A stretch of 57,390 bases of DNA. Source: Isotricha intestinalis. Its lineage: Eukaryota > Ciliophora > Litostomatea > Vestibuliferida > Isotrichidae. Each line of letters starts with the position of its first letter. The stretch's first letter is position 1. A program made the translations under genes and the position numbers. A model generated the notes under the pieces. The model did no database searches. It was not told the origin of the DNA and saw only the letters and a program-made list of their open reading frames with translations. The stretch lies in the NCBI GenBank assembly GCA_023807065.1, contig JAJJLU010000391.1, positions 1-57,390 of the forward strand. The letters run 5' to 3'. Below, one piece after another: positions 49,210 through 57,390 of the stretch.

Positions 49210-50016
49210 TCATTCTTTAAAAACATTATCTTTAAATTGTCCTAAATAATTTCCAGCAGGAAAATAATTAGCAACTCCATAATAAATACCATCTTTACTT
49301 TTAGCATAACCAAAACCAACTTCTTGTGAATTTTTCCAAATTAATTGAGTGAAATGTCCAGTTCCACTTTTAAAATCATTTTTATTAAAATTAAAATCTT
49401 TAATTTCATTATACCAACTTTGACTCATATCATTACCATTAATAGGATAACCTTGACACATAAATAGATTTTCTCCTAATGGAGAACCTTTATATTGATT
49501 TTTTGAATGTTGGAAACTATTTTTTTTTGCTAATTCTTTAGCATAATTTTCTGCAATTTTACATATTTCTAAATTTAATTTTAAAGGAGGAGAATGATGT
49601 TTTTTTCTAAATTTATTATGAATTTCTAAACTCTCTTTTTGAAAATCATTCATTGGAATATCTCCTTTAAAATTTGAATTTATATTATTATTTGTGTTTG
49701 TTGTATTTTTTGTTGTTTTTTTTGTTGTTTTTGTCACTTGAGTTCTTTCAATTTCTGTTTTTGTTTCTGTGGAATTTCCTTTTTTTGTTATTGTTGTCTT
49801 TTTTATTTCTCCTTCTTTTTTTTCTATTATTGTTTTTACTATTGTTCCATCTGGTTTTTTCTCTGTTCTTTCTTCTCTTGAAGTATATCCTCCTGATGAT
49901 AATTGTTTTTGGATTTCGTTTTTGTTTTCAGTTTCCTTTTGGGTTGATTCTTTTGGAATTGATTTCTCTTTATTCTCTTTTTTATTTTTATCTTTTGTTG
50001 AACCACAAACACCCAT
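49210..50016 (-). CDS. CAP-domain protein, GAPR-1-like, likely myristoylated
   Basis: A 268-residue protein. The CAP/SCP domain occupies about 122-268, with LEIHNKFRKKHHSPPLKLN, ENYAKELAKKNSFQHSK, GENLFM, TGHFTQLIWKNSQEVGFGYA and VANYFPAGNYLGQF. The family-defining His of each half and the Glu are present. Human GAPR-1 is a cytosolic, myristoylated CAP protein bound to Golgi membranes. The N-terminus here, MGVCGSTKDK, is a good N-myristoylation site with an adjacent Cys for palmitoylation and no signal peptide, so the same tethering is likely. The linker (about 10-120) is Lys/Glu/Thr-rich with repeated TKTxTTK units. Divergent to the gene at 50187. Confidence 0.9.
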   Translation of the reverse strand: MGVCGSTKDKNKKENKEKSIPKESTQKETENKNEIQKQLSSGGYTSREERTEKKPDGTIVKTIIEKKEGEIKKTTITKKGNSTETKTEIERTQVTKTTKKTTKNTTNTNNNINSNFKGDIPMNDFQKESLEIHNKFRKKHHSPPLKLNLEICKIAENYAKELAKKNSFQHSKNQYKGSPLGENLFMCQGYPINGNDMSQSWYNEIKDFNFNKNDFKSGTGHFTQLIWKNSQEVGFGYAKSKDGIYYGVANYFPAGNYLGQFKDNVFKE

Positions 50017-50186
50017 ATTTTAATTTTTATTTGGTAATTATATTTTATAATTTTTTGATAGTTGTGGATATATTTATATTATTAATAATATTTTTATATT
50101 TTTATTTTGTAAAAAAATAATTAAATTCAATATCTTGTGTTAGTATTTATTTTTTAATTTACCTAAAAATTATTAAAATTCAAAAA

Positions 50187-51599
50187 ATGGATGTGTCAAT
50201 TCTTATTCAAAATCCAATATTATATAATGATTTCCTTCTTAATCAAACAAATACAAAAAATTTTAAGGAAGAAACAATAAAAAATAACATAAATAAAATA
50301 TATCAAAGATTAAAAAACATAAATGAAAAAGATGAAGAAGACAAATATTTATCATTATCATGTATTTATGGAGCATTTTTAGGAGATTCAATAGGAAGTT
50401 GTAGTGAATTTAAAAAAAAAAATTCAAAAAATCATGAAAGTATTTTTAAATTGAAAAAAGGTATATTTGAAATTGGAGAATTAACAGATGATAGTGAAAT
50501 GGCTATGTCGGCAGCATTTGCATATTTAGATATTCCTTTTAAAGAATCTTCAACAATTCAAGATTTTCTTTTTTATTATTTTTGTATTTGGAAAAATAGT
50601 CACCCTAAAGATATTGGAGTGGCTACTCAAAAATCATTAAGTTTATTTGAGCCTAATGTAAATACTATATTAAATACAAAATTTAATCATACTATTAAAA
50701 AAAATACAGAAGATATTAATAAGAATTCCTTAGCTAATGGGTTTTTAATGCGAATATCTCCTTTTATTGTTTATTTTTATTATGCTTATTATGATTTAAT
50801 TAATGAGATTTTTGAAGAAGATATGAGGTCAAAGAGATATTTATATTTATATTATAAAATTTATGATGAATCATATAAAAATGTTATAATTACTCATCCT
50901 AATGAAGAAAATGTTGTGATTTCTGCTATATTTTCTTTTATGGTCTTTACTGCAATGAAAAAAAAAAAAAGTAAGGATGTTTTAGATTATTTAACTACAT
51001 TAATAAATCATAAAAGTTTTATAAATAGACATGTCAATAAAGAAGTGGCTAAACAAGCATTAACAAAAGTTTTAGAAGTAATTAAACAAGTTAAAGAAAA
51101 AAAACAATTTGATGTATATAGTCAAATGGGATATTATTTGCATGCATTTAAACTCACAATTTATTTTTTATATAAATATCCTCAAATGGAAAAACCTGAA
51201 ATTTATGAAAATCAGAATTGCAATAATTTATATAGAACAATAATGGAAGAAATATGTGATTTTGGAGGTGATACTGATACTAATTGTGCTATTGTTGGTA
51301 CACTTATAGGACCTTTAATTGGATATAAGAAATTTGATCAAAATTTATTTGATATTTTTATTCATTTTTTTCCTAAAACTAGACTTCAATATATATCTGC
51401 TTTTATGTTTGAATATGTCGAAATTTTAGAAAATAAATATTTATATAATTATGATCCTTTTAAAGAGAAAAAACAAGAAATAAATGAAGATAGTAAAGAT
51501 TCTCAAGATTTTCAAATTATTGAAAAAACGAAATACGATAAGAAAAAATTTCATTTTGTGACATATAAAGTTTTAACAAAATTTTTGAATGAACAATAA
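50187..51599 (+). CDS. ADP-ribosylglycohydrolase family protein
   Basis: A 470-residue enzyme of the ARH/DraG family. The two metal-binding signatures are present: ELTDDSEMAM at about 98-107 and FGGDTDTNCA at about 357-366, which hold the paired magnesium ions. The N-terminal YGAFLGDSIGS and ANGFLMRISP also fit. Members remove ADP-ribose from proteins or cleave related ribosyl bonds; which bond cannot be read from sequence. The C-terminal 50 residues are a charged extension. The gene lies 170 bp from the divergent CAP gene. Confidence 0.9.
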   Translation: MDVSILIQNPILYNDFLLNQTNTKNFKEETIKNNINKIYQRLKNINEKDEEDKYLSLSCIYGAFLGDSIGSCSEFKKKNSKNHESIFKLKKGIFEIGELTDDSEMAMSAAFAYLDIPFKESSTIQDFLFYYFCIWKNSHPKDIGVATQKSLSLFEPNVNTILNTKFNHTIKKNTEDINKNSLANGFLMRISPFIVYFYYAYYDLINEIFEEDMRSKRYLYLYYKIYDESYKNVIITHPNEENVVISAIFSFMVFTAMKKKKSKDVLDYLTTLINHKSFINRHVNKEVAKQALTKVLEVIKQVKEKKQFDVYSQMGYYLHAFKLTIYFLYKYPQMEKPEIYENQNCNNLYRTIMEEICDFGGDTDTNCAIVGTLIGPLIGYKKFDQNLFDIFIHFFPKTRLQYISAFMFEYVEILENKYLYNYDPFKEKKQEINEDSKDSQDFQIIEKTKYDKKKFHFVTYKVLTKFLNEQ

Positions 51600-51790
51600 A
51601 AAAATAAAAGAATAAGGTAATAATAAAAAAATAATGAATTATTTTTTTTCATTTTTCTTATTATTTAATAAAAAATAATAAAATGAAAACTAAATATCTT
51701 TTTATAATCACAAATATTTGAGATTAATGAATTCAAATTTATTTGATTAATTAAACAAATCAGTTTATTAACTTTACAATTTTAATAAAA
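51600..51790. other. Intergenic, nothing seen
   Basis: Short AT-rich spacer between the ARH gene and the pseudogene. Confidence 0.4.
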
Positions 51791-52255
51791 AAAACACAAT
51801 TAAAAATTTGAATTAATAAAAACTGAATAAAAGTTCTTCTTTATTCTTGATAATTGACAAACTTCTAAATTAATAGTATCATGTATTCCAGAAGAATTAT
51901 AAAGATTATAAACTTTATAAATATCTTCCCTTTTTTAATCATTTTTAATTTTATTCATTCATTTAATATAATTGAAAACTTCAAGACTTTTATGAATTTC
52001 TTTTGATTACTTTAAATAATTTATCATTTTTTTATTAATAATTAATATCTAATCAATCATAACATATCCATTTAATTCACATAATTTCTATAAAAGGATT
52101 TATGAACTTCAAATAATCTGTGATCAAAAGATTTAAATGCATAAAGATATTCTATTATTTTATCTGTGTTAATTCATTCTTTTAATGTATTATATAAATG
52201 ATAATATTTTAGTTCAATAATAATTATAATCATTTATTTCAGGAAACATCTTCAT
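51791..52255 (-). pseudogene. Broken gene with multiple stops and frame changes
   Basis: On the minus strand a coherent reading runs from a segment starting KMFPEINDYNYY (about 52250), changes frame, continues as INTDKIIEYLYAFKSFDHRL and HKSFYRNYVN (to about 52080), changes frame again, and runs through about 95 codons with TAG, TAA, TGA and TAA inside. The last clean stretch, about 44 codons, contains KVYNLYNSSGIHDTINLEV and ends in TAA at about 51791. Several stops sit where Gln or Trp would be natural, as expected when CAA and TGG codons decay in an AT-biased genome. Family not recognised. Confidence 0.6.
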
Positions 52256-52375
52256 TATTGAATATTTTTTATTAAAAGGATTGAATAATAAAATATAATA
52301 TTTTTAATTGAGACAATTGTAAAATAAAATTAAAAAAATTAATTGATTTTTATGTAGAAAATAAAGTTTTTTAAA

Positions 52376-53416
52376 TTAAAATTGAACAGAAAAACATTCA
52401 TAATCACTTATAGTAACATTTTCTTCTCCAGTGAATTCATATTTATCAGTGATATTGTAACAACTATTTCCACCATTAGTACGATTATCATTTCTTTGGG
52501 TACATTTATCGTAAATTAATATATCGCCACAATAATATCCAAAACCTATATGTGTCTTTGCTCCAACACTACAATAATTTTTTCTATCTTCTCTTTCAAT
52601 TATGTATTTCTTTTTTTTATCTAAAGAAAAAATAAAAGTTGATGGATGACTTTTCCATTGATCAGTAGTATCCCATGAAATAGGATTATATCCACCATAT
52701 CTTTTCCCTTTTGTAGTTTTTACTATAATTAAAGTTGGACCTTTATTATCACATTTCTTATGAAATGTATCCATTAGATCTCCGTCTATTGAGGCTTTAT
52801 ACAATAATTGATATTTAATTGGTGAGTTTGGATTTATCCAATTTGTTATTAAATTTTTTTCTTCATTATTTATTAATATTGTTGATAGTAAATTATTGGT
52901 GTCTTTGAATTTATTTATTTCTTTTTTTAATTCTTTTATTTCTTCAGTATTTTTTTTACATTTGTTTTCTAATTGAATAATTTTTTCTTTTAGAACATTA
53001 TTTTCTTCTTTTAAATCTTTCACAAATGTTGATAAATGTTTTACAATTTCATTTATATCTTTATTTTCTTTTATTAAAGGAATATTTAAGGAAAAATCTA
53101 CCAAATCATTTTTTATTTCAAAAATAATTTCTTCTTCTTTTATCTTTCCTATAAATTTTTTTTTATTGAATAATTCAATAATTTTATTATAAATTTCTAA
53201 ATTATCATCAAATATTCTAAAAAATTTATTTATACATTCAAACTCTTTTTTAGTAAATGATTTTTCAAATTTTTTGAGAGGAATAGAATTTTTTTCATAA
53301 ATATTAATATTAATAATATTTGATTTATAATTTAAATGAACATCAAATATTTTACCATCGATGTCTATAGAAATATCAAATGATTTAACAGTTTCCATTG
53401 GTTTTGGAGCCTCCAT
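52376..53416 (-). CDS. TLDc-domain protein with coiled coil
   Basis: A 346-residue protein. The C-terminal 160 residues form a TLDc domain: YQLLYKASIDGDLMDTFHKKCDN (the conserved opening), GPTLIIVKTTKGKRYGGYN, STFIFSLDKKKKY and a final Glu-Cys-Phe-Ser-Val segment. A coiled coil with Lys/Glu heptads spans about 130-185, and the N-terminal 125 residues are a strand-rich module of unknown type. TLDc proteins of this layout are abundant in ciliates and amoebae. In animals the domain is linked to oxidation resistance and V-ATPase regulation. The gene lies 209 bp from the divergent glucokinase. Confidence 0.85.
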   Translation of the reverse strand: MEAPKPMETVKSFDISIDIDGKIFDVHLNYKSNIININIYEKNSIPLKKFEKSFTKKEFECINKFFRIFDDNLEIYNKIIELFNKKKFIGKIKEEEIIFEIKNDLVDFSLNIPLIKENKDINEIVKHLSTFVKDLKEENNVLKEKIIQLENKCKKNTEEIKELKKEINKFKDTNNLLSTILINNEEKNLITNWINPNSPIKYQLLYKASIDGDLMDTFHKKCDNKGPTLIIVKTTKGKRYGGYNPISWDTTDQWKSHPSTFIFSLDKKKKYIIEREDRKNYCSVGAKTHIGFGYYCGDILIYDKCTQRNDNRTNGGNSCYNITDKYEFTGEENVTISDYECFSVQF

Positions 53417-53625
53417 TTATTATATTATCATAAAAATATAAAAGAAATTTAAAATCTATATAACATATGATTAATTATTAGATTTATAATAATCTCAAAA
53501 AAAAAATAAAAAAAAAGTTAAAAAACCCAAAAAAATAAAATTTGTAATATTATAATAAAATAATATCATAAACCACTTAATATAAAACACATTAACCTTT
53601 TAAAAAAAACATAAATAAATAAAAA

Positions 53626-54714
53626 ATGTCACATAAAATCCCATGCTTAATAGGAGATATAGGTGGAACAAATGCTCGTTTTACCTTAATCCTGGTAACA
53701 TCAAACCCAGAAGAAAATCCTGAAGAAATAGAAACAAAATATTGGGAAACATTCCAATTTCCAAGCGTAAAAAGTGTATTTGACAACTTTCTCGAAAAAT
53801 ATCAAAACACAGATAAATATCCTCAATTTGGTGTTTTTGGAGTAGCTTCTCCAGTGAAAAATAACACACTTCTTCAATTTGTGAATATTCCTCATTGGAT
53901 TCCAACAAATGGAGATGAATTAGCTAAAGAGTTAAAAATGAAAAAAATAGTTTTTATGAATGATTATGCTGCAAATGGTTATGGAATTCAAACTAAATTA
54001 ATTGAAGGAAAAGATTATCTTTGGGTTAATAAACAAGAAATAGATCCAAATGGAACTAAATTAACTTTTGGTGCTGGAACTGGACTTGGTTTTGGTTATT
54101 GTGTTAAAGACCCTCATTCACCCCATTATATTGTTTGTGACTCACAAGGAGGAAGACAAGATTATGTTTCTAAAAATGATTTACAATATGCTCTTATGGC
54201 TTATTTAGCTAAATATTATGGTGTTGACCATGTTTCTGTTGAAAGAGCTTCTTGTGGTCAAAGTCTCATTCCAATATATCAATTTTTAAAAGATTATGAA
54301 AAAATTGAACCTGAACCTACTTTATATGCTAAATTAAAAGATTTTCATGAAACAAGTATGAGTGATAATTATAGTGCTTTAAATAAAGAATTAGTTCAAA
54401 AAGGATTAAAAGAAGAATGTCCTTTATGTAAAAGAACTCTAGAATTATTTGTTGAAATTTATGGAGGAGTTTGTGGAAATTTTTCCACTTTAATGATGCC
54501 TTATGGAGGAATTTATATTTTAGGAGGATTAAGTGTTGCCCTTGAACCTATTATTGTTAAGAAAGGGATTTTTATGAAAGCTTATGGTGATAAAGGAAGA
54601 ATTAAACCATTTTTAGATCAAATGCCTATTATGATTATTACTGTTCATGATATTGCTATTAGAGGATTAAGGGAATATTGCAGAAGATTAGTTGAAGAAG
54701 ATGAGAAGAAATAA
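53626..54714 (+). CDS. glk: Bacterial-type glucokinase
   Basis: A 362-residue enzyme of the bacterial Glk (group A) family, which phosphorylates glucose to glucose 6-phosphate with ATP, the entry step of glycolysis. Motifs: LIGDIGGTNARF (phosphate loop, residues 8-19), catalytic Asp at 113 in MNDYAANGYGI, FGAGTGLGFG at about 148-157, ERASCGQSL, and a GGIYILGGLS adenosine motif. It has no relation to the usual eukaryotic hexokinase. The same family occurs in several anaerobic or parasitic protists and is held to be of bacterial origin. Base composition is richer in G and C than most neighbours, giving long antisense frames (shadows). No targeting signal, so cytosolic. Confidence 0.93.
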   Translation: MSHKIPCLIGDIGGTNARFTLILVTSNPEENPEEIETKYWETFQFPSVKSVFDNFLEKYQNTDKYPQFGVFGVASPVKNNTLLQFVNIPHWIPTNGDELAKELKMKKIVFMNDYAANGYGIQTKLIEGKDYLWVNKQEIDPNGTKLTFGAGTGLGFGYCVKDPHSPHYIVCDSQGGRQDYVSKNDLQYALMAYLAKYYGVDHVSVERASCGQSLIPIYQFLKDYEKIEPEPTLYAKLKDFHETSMSDNYSALNKELVQKGLKEECPLCKRTLELFVEIYGGVCGNFSTLMMPYGGIYILGGLSVALEPIIVKKGIFMKAYGDKGRIKPFLDQMPIMIITVHDIAIRGLREYCRRLVEEDEKK

Positions 54715-54869
54715 ATATTTTAATATTTAAAAAAAATTCAATTTATTTTTTTTAATGTGAAAAACAATTTAGGGGTATTTTTATTTGCTTTTTTATGATT
54801 TATTAAATTTAAAAACTTATTTTTGATAAAAACACATTAATTTTTTTAAAACTCATTTCAAAAAAATTG

Positions 54870-55499
54870 TTATTTATTTTCATTATTTTTACCTCCACAA
54901 CAACTCTTTTTACCTCCAGTTGTAACTTTTAAAGACATTCCTTTTTTACCGAATTCATCTTTATAAATAGCAACGATTTGATCGATTAATTCTTGAAAAG
55001 CTTCATTAACATTTATTCCTGTTTTTGCACTACATTCAAAAAATTTTAAACCATATCTTTGAGCTAATTTTTCTCCTTGTTCTTTTTTAATCATTCTATT
55101 TTCTTCCATGTCACATTTATTACCAATTAAAACTAAACACATATTTTTATTCGAACTTTTTTCTTCAACTTCTTTCATCCAAGTTTCAATATTTTCAAAG
55201 CTTTTTTCATTATCAATTGCATAAACTAATAAAATGCCCAAACAATTTTTTATATATTGAACTGATATTGATTTAAATCTTTCTTGACCTGCTGTATCCC
55301 AAATTTTTAATTTAATTTCTTTTGTTTCATTATTATCTAATTTTATTGTCACATTCTTTGTCTCACAATTTACTCCTATTGTTGACATATGTTCTTCCGT
55401 AAATTCTTTTTTTGTAAATACATTTGTTAACATTGATTTTCCAACTGCATAATCTCCTAATGTTCCTATTGCTATTATTTCTCTTAGAATTTTTGTCAT
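54870..55499 (-). CDS. Rab-family small GTPase
   Basis: A 209-residue GTPase with standard Rab motifs: G1 GDYAVGKSM, switch I with a Thr-Ile-Gly (STIGVN), G3 WDTAGQERFKSI, G4 NKCD and G5 ECSAK. The WDTAGQERF element and the following YIKNCLGILLVYAID are Rab-like. The C-terminal CC lies nine residues before the end (KKSCCGGKNNENK), not at the very end as in most Rabs, so prenylation may need processing or may not occur. Function is probably vesicle traffic; the subgroup is unclear. Confidence 0.9.
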   Translation of the reverse strand: MTKILREIIAIGTLGDYAVGKSMLTNVFTKKEFTEEHMSTIGVNCETKNVTIKLDNNETKEIKLKIWDTAGQERFKSISVQYIKNCLGILLVYAIDNEKSFENIETWMKEVEEKSSNKNMCLVLIGNKCDMEENRMIKKEQGEKLAQRYGLKFFECSAKTGINVNEAFQELIDQIVAIYKDEFGKKGMSLKVTTGGKKSCCGGKNNENK

Positions 55500-56238
55500 T
55501 TTTATTTTGTTAAAGTAATTTAATTTTTATTAGAATAAAATTTTGAAAAGGAATTGAAAAGATTAATATTCATAAAATAAAAAATCAATAATTAATTTAA
55601 TTTTTAATTGTTAAAAATCTTATATTTAATTATTATTATTATAATCAAATATCTCTTTTTTTAATAACATATAAATATAAAACAATTCTAAAGAGCAAAA
55701 ATAAAAAAGAAATAAGAATATTTTTTTATAAATATTTTTAATAATTCAAATATAAAATATAATATATATTCATTTTTGTTTTAATTAAAACATTTTCAAA
55801 AATTAATAAAAAGAATTTTTTTCCAAAATAAAAAAATTTAGATTATTTAGTAGGTAAAAAAATATATAATGTGAGAAAAAATCATTAATTTTTTATTTTT
55901 GTGAAAAAATAAATGAAAAATTTTTACTCTTTCAAAATAAATTCTGAAGCTCAAATAAAGCCATTTATCTAAGATTTCTGACTATTTGTTATTGAAATTA
56001 TAAAATTTTTTTTTTTGTATTCAAAGAAACAATAAAAGGAGAACATATGTTAATTTAAATATTAAAATTTTTTTAAATGTAATTTCGATATTAAAGATAA
56101 TATAATATACAAAGAATAAAAGAAAATTTTTTAGTTTTCTTTTAGTTACTCATTAAATTATAAAAAATTGAAAAGGTAGTTTCTAATTTTTTATTCATAA
56201 TAAATTTCCCCTAAAATTAACTTTTTTTAATTAAAATT
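55500..56238. other. Gap holding the left inverted arm
   Basis: About 740 bp before the lysozyme gene. It includes the 141-bp left arm (55746-55886). Otherwise AT-rich, with no frame or RNA recognised. It was searched for an exon encoding a signal peptide for the lysozyme, and none was found. Confidence 0.5.
55746..55886 (+). repeat. Left arm of a 141-bp inverted repeat
   Basis: Reverse-complement identical, with no mismatch or gap seen, to 57250-57390. Identity stops sharply at 55886/57250. Everything before 55746 has no counterpart only because the window ends at 57390, so the repeat may be longer. It encloses the lysozyme gene. Confidence 0.9.
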
Positions 56239-57032
56239 ATGAGTCATGTCCCAAGTGAATATATAATAAACAAAATAAAAGAATTTGAAGGTTGTTACCT
56301 TAAAGCATATTATTGCCCAGCAAATGTTTTAACAATAGGATATGGAATAACAAATGCAGATTATGCAATAACAGGAACAAGCATAACAGAAAATTTAACT
56401 ATTTCAAAAGAAACAGCAGAAGAATGGTTAAAACAATCATTAATAAAGAAATATTCTCCACTTGTTGATAAATTTGATAATATTTATCATTGGAATCAAA
56501 ATCAATTTGACGCTTTACTTTCATTTGTATATAATATTGGTTCACTTAATCAACTAACAAATAATGGTAAAAGAACAATTCAAGAAATTTCTAATGCAAT
56601 TCCATTATATAATAAAGCTAACAAAAAAGTGTTAAAAGGGTTAGTAAGAAGAAGAGCTTTTGAAAAAGAATTATTTGATAAACCTATTAATGGTGAAAAA
56701 CAAGATGAGCAAAATAAAAATGATGTTCCAAATAAAAAATCAAATGAAGAAATAGCACAAGAAGTAATTAAAGGAATATGGGGAAATGGACAAGAAAGAA
56801 AAGAAAATTTAGAAAAAAATGGATATAATTATGAAGAAATTCAAAAAGAAGTTAATAAAATTTTTAATATTGAAAAAAATGATGTTCCAAATAAAAAATC
56901 AAATGAAGAAATAGCACAAGAAGTAATTAAAGGAATATGGGGAAATGGACAGAAAGAAAAGACAATTTAGCAAAAAATGGATATAACTATGAAGAAGTTC
57001 AAAAACTAGTTAATAAAATATTACAACATTAA
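56239..57032 (+). CDS. Phage-type lysozyme (GH24) with two CW_7 repeats; one-base frame break near the end
   Basis: The intact frame runs 56239-56970 (243 residues). Residues 8-148 are a GH24 muramidase: catalytic Glu at 17 (EFEGCYLKAYYCP), the usual Asp position being Cys26 as in many phage endolysins, then VLTIGYG with Thr32, and FDALLSFVYNIG. It hydrolyses bacterial peptidoglycan. Two copies of a Cpl-7-type cell-wall-binding repeat follow (KSNEEIAQEVIKGIWGNGQ; period 159 bp). The second copy lacks one A near 56951, so the frame ends early at TAG 56970; in the shifted frame the repeat completes normally to a TAA at 57032. No signal peptide. Phage or bacterial origin is inferred; a role in killing ingested bacteria is likely. 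Confidence 0.88.
56718..56952 (+). repeat. Near-identical tandem 159-bp unit inside the lysozyme gene
   Basis: A run of about 75 bases starting at AATGATGTTCC (about 56717) recurs unchanged 159 bp later (about 56876), covering the first half of each CW_7 repeat. The near-perfect DNA identity, including silent positions, implies a recent duplication or gene conversion. The downstream halves differ more. Confidence 0.85.
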
Positions 57033-57249
57033 ATAAAAATTTTAAAACACTTTTTTGCATTTTTAAAATATCTTTTTTATTAAGTATTTATATTATAATT
57101 TTTTATAAATAATATATATTTTCAACTTTTTCTTATTTTAAGTTTATAAATTAAACTTCAATATTTTTATTTAAATAAATTTATTCATTTAACTAATTAA
57201 TATGATAAAGAGTAATTCATTAATTATAACAAATATAATAAAATTCATG
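57033..57249. other. Spacer between lysozyme gene and right arm, nothing seen
   Basis: About 220 bp of AT-rich sequence after the lysozyme end. Confidence 0.5.
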
Positions 57250-57390
57250 AATGATTTTTTCTCACATTATATATTTTTTTACCTACTAAATAATCTAAAT
57301 TTTTTTATTTTGGAAAAAAATTCTTTTTATTAATTTTTGAAAATGTTTTAATTAAAACAAAAATGAATATATATTATATTTTATATTTGA
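57250..57390 (-). repeat. Right arm of the 141-bp inverted repeat, at the window end
   Basis: Exact reverse complement of 55746-55886; the last base of the window is the last base of the match. The contig therefore ends inside the repeat, as expected either for a real terminal inverted repeat that an assembler could not resolve or for a foldback artefact of whole-genome amplification. Confidence 0.9.

Noticed and set aside
51791..52255. Reassigned genetic code (TAA/TAG as Gln, TGA as Trp) for this region
   Set aside because: More than 30 long intact genes need no reassignment and end at TAA, and these regions also shift frame. Under AT bias Gln codons decay preferentially to TAA/TAG, which explains the appearance.
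53592..53908. Antisense frames under the glucokinase gene
   Set aside because: They arise from its higher GC content; the sense strand has full Glk motifs.
1..57390. CRISPR array, operons or insertion sequences
   Set aside because: No regularly spaced repeats, no transposase and no polycistronic layout; the gene structure is eukaryotic.

Overview
The window reads as the telomeric end of a ciliate macronuclear chromosome. Base 1 opens with three copies of a CCCCAAT repeat. The DNA is extremely AT-rich, and intact genes are almost all single open frames ending in TAA under the standard code. At least three genes are split by tiny introns of 24-31 nt with a GTAAA...TAG consensus; I recovered five such introns by reading across frame breaks. 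Gene content is typical of a ciliate: an expanded kinase set, EF-hand proteins, Rab-like GTPases, a giant multi-pass PAS protein and Asn/Lys-rich proteins. A bacterial-type glucokinase and a phage-type lysozyme with Cpl-7 (CW_7) repeats suggest a bacterivore that takes up prokaryotic genes. My best guess is a rumen (litostome, trichostome) ciliate. That rests on the telomere unit, the standard code and the acquired genes, and is inference.

Layout. 1-1.5 kb is subtelomeric: telomere, a 3-prime gene fragment and a structured GC-richer patch. 1.5-5.2 kb: SHAQKYF-type Myb protein, a START-like protein and a beta-rich protein. 5.2-7 kb: no intact gene. 7-17.8 kb: centrin-like protein, DENN protein, LSM4, MARCH-type E3 ligase, a kinase remnant, B-box/SPRY protein, two-EF-hand protein, RING-less Not4-like protein and an unknown. 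17.9-20.7 kb: NEK-like kinase with a long charged tail. 21-26 kb: two spliced small genes, a DeSI-type peptidase and a spliced unknown. 26-36.3 kb: FHA protein, tRNA-Glu, zinc-ribbon kinase and unknowns. 36.7-40.2 kb: a ciliate-type unknown, a heavily broken pseudogene and a spliced unknown. 40.4-42 kb: divergent pair of Ras-like GTPases. 42.8-48.3 kb: the 1836-residue PAS membrane protein. 49.2-55.5 kb: CAP protein, ADP-ribosylglycohydrolase, a broken pseudogene, TLDc protein, glucokinase and a Rab. 55.7-57.4 kb: the lysozyme gene between two 141-bp inverted arms, the second of which is the last 141 bases of the window.

The genes do not form one pathway. Themes are membrane traffic and small-GTPase control (DENN, three Rab/Ras-like), phosphorylation, ubiquitin or deSUMOylation and ADP-ribose removal, RNA metabolism (LSM4, Not4-like), calcium sensing, and bacterivory (lysozyme, glucokinase). 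The least ordinary things are the miniature introns, the decayed genes in the large gaps, the lysozyme cassette with its inverted arms and one-base break, the RING-less Not4-like protein, and a 16-bp motif repeated beside structured non-coding patches.
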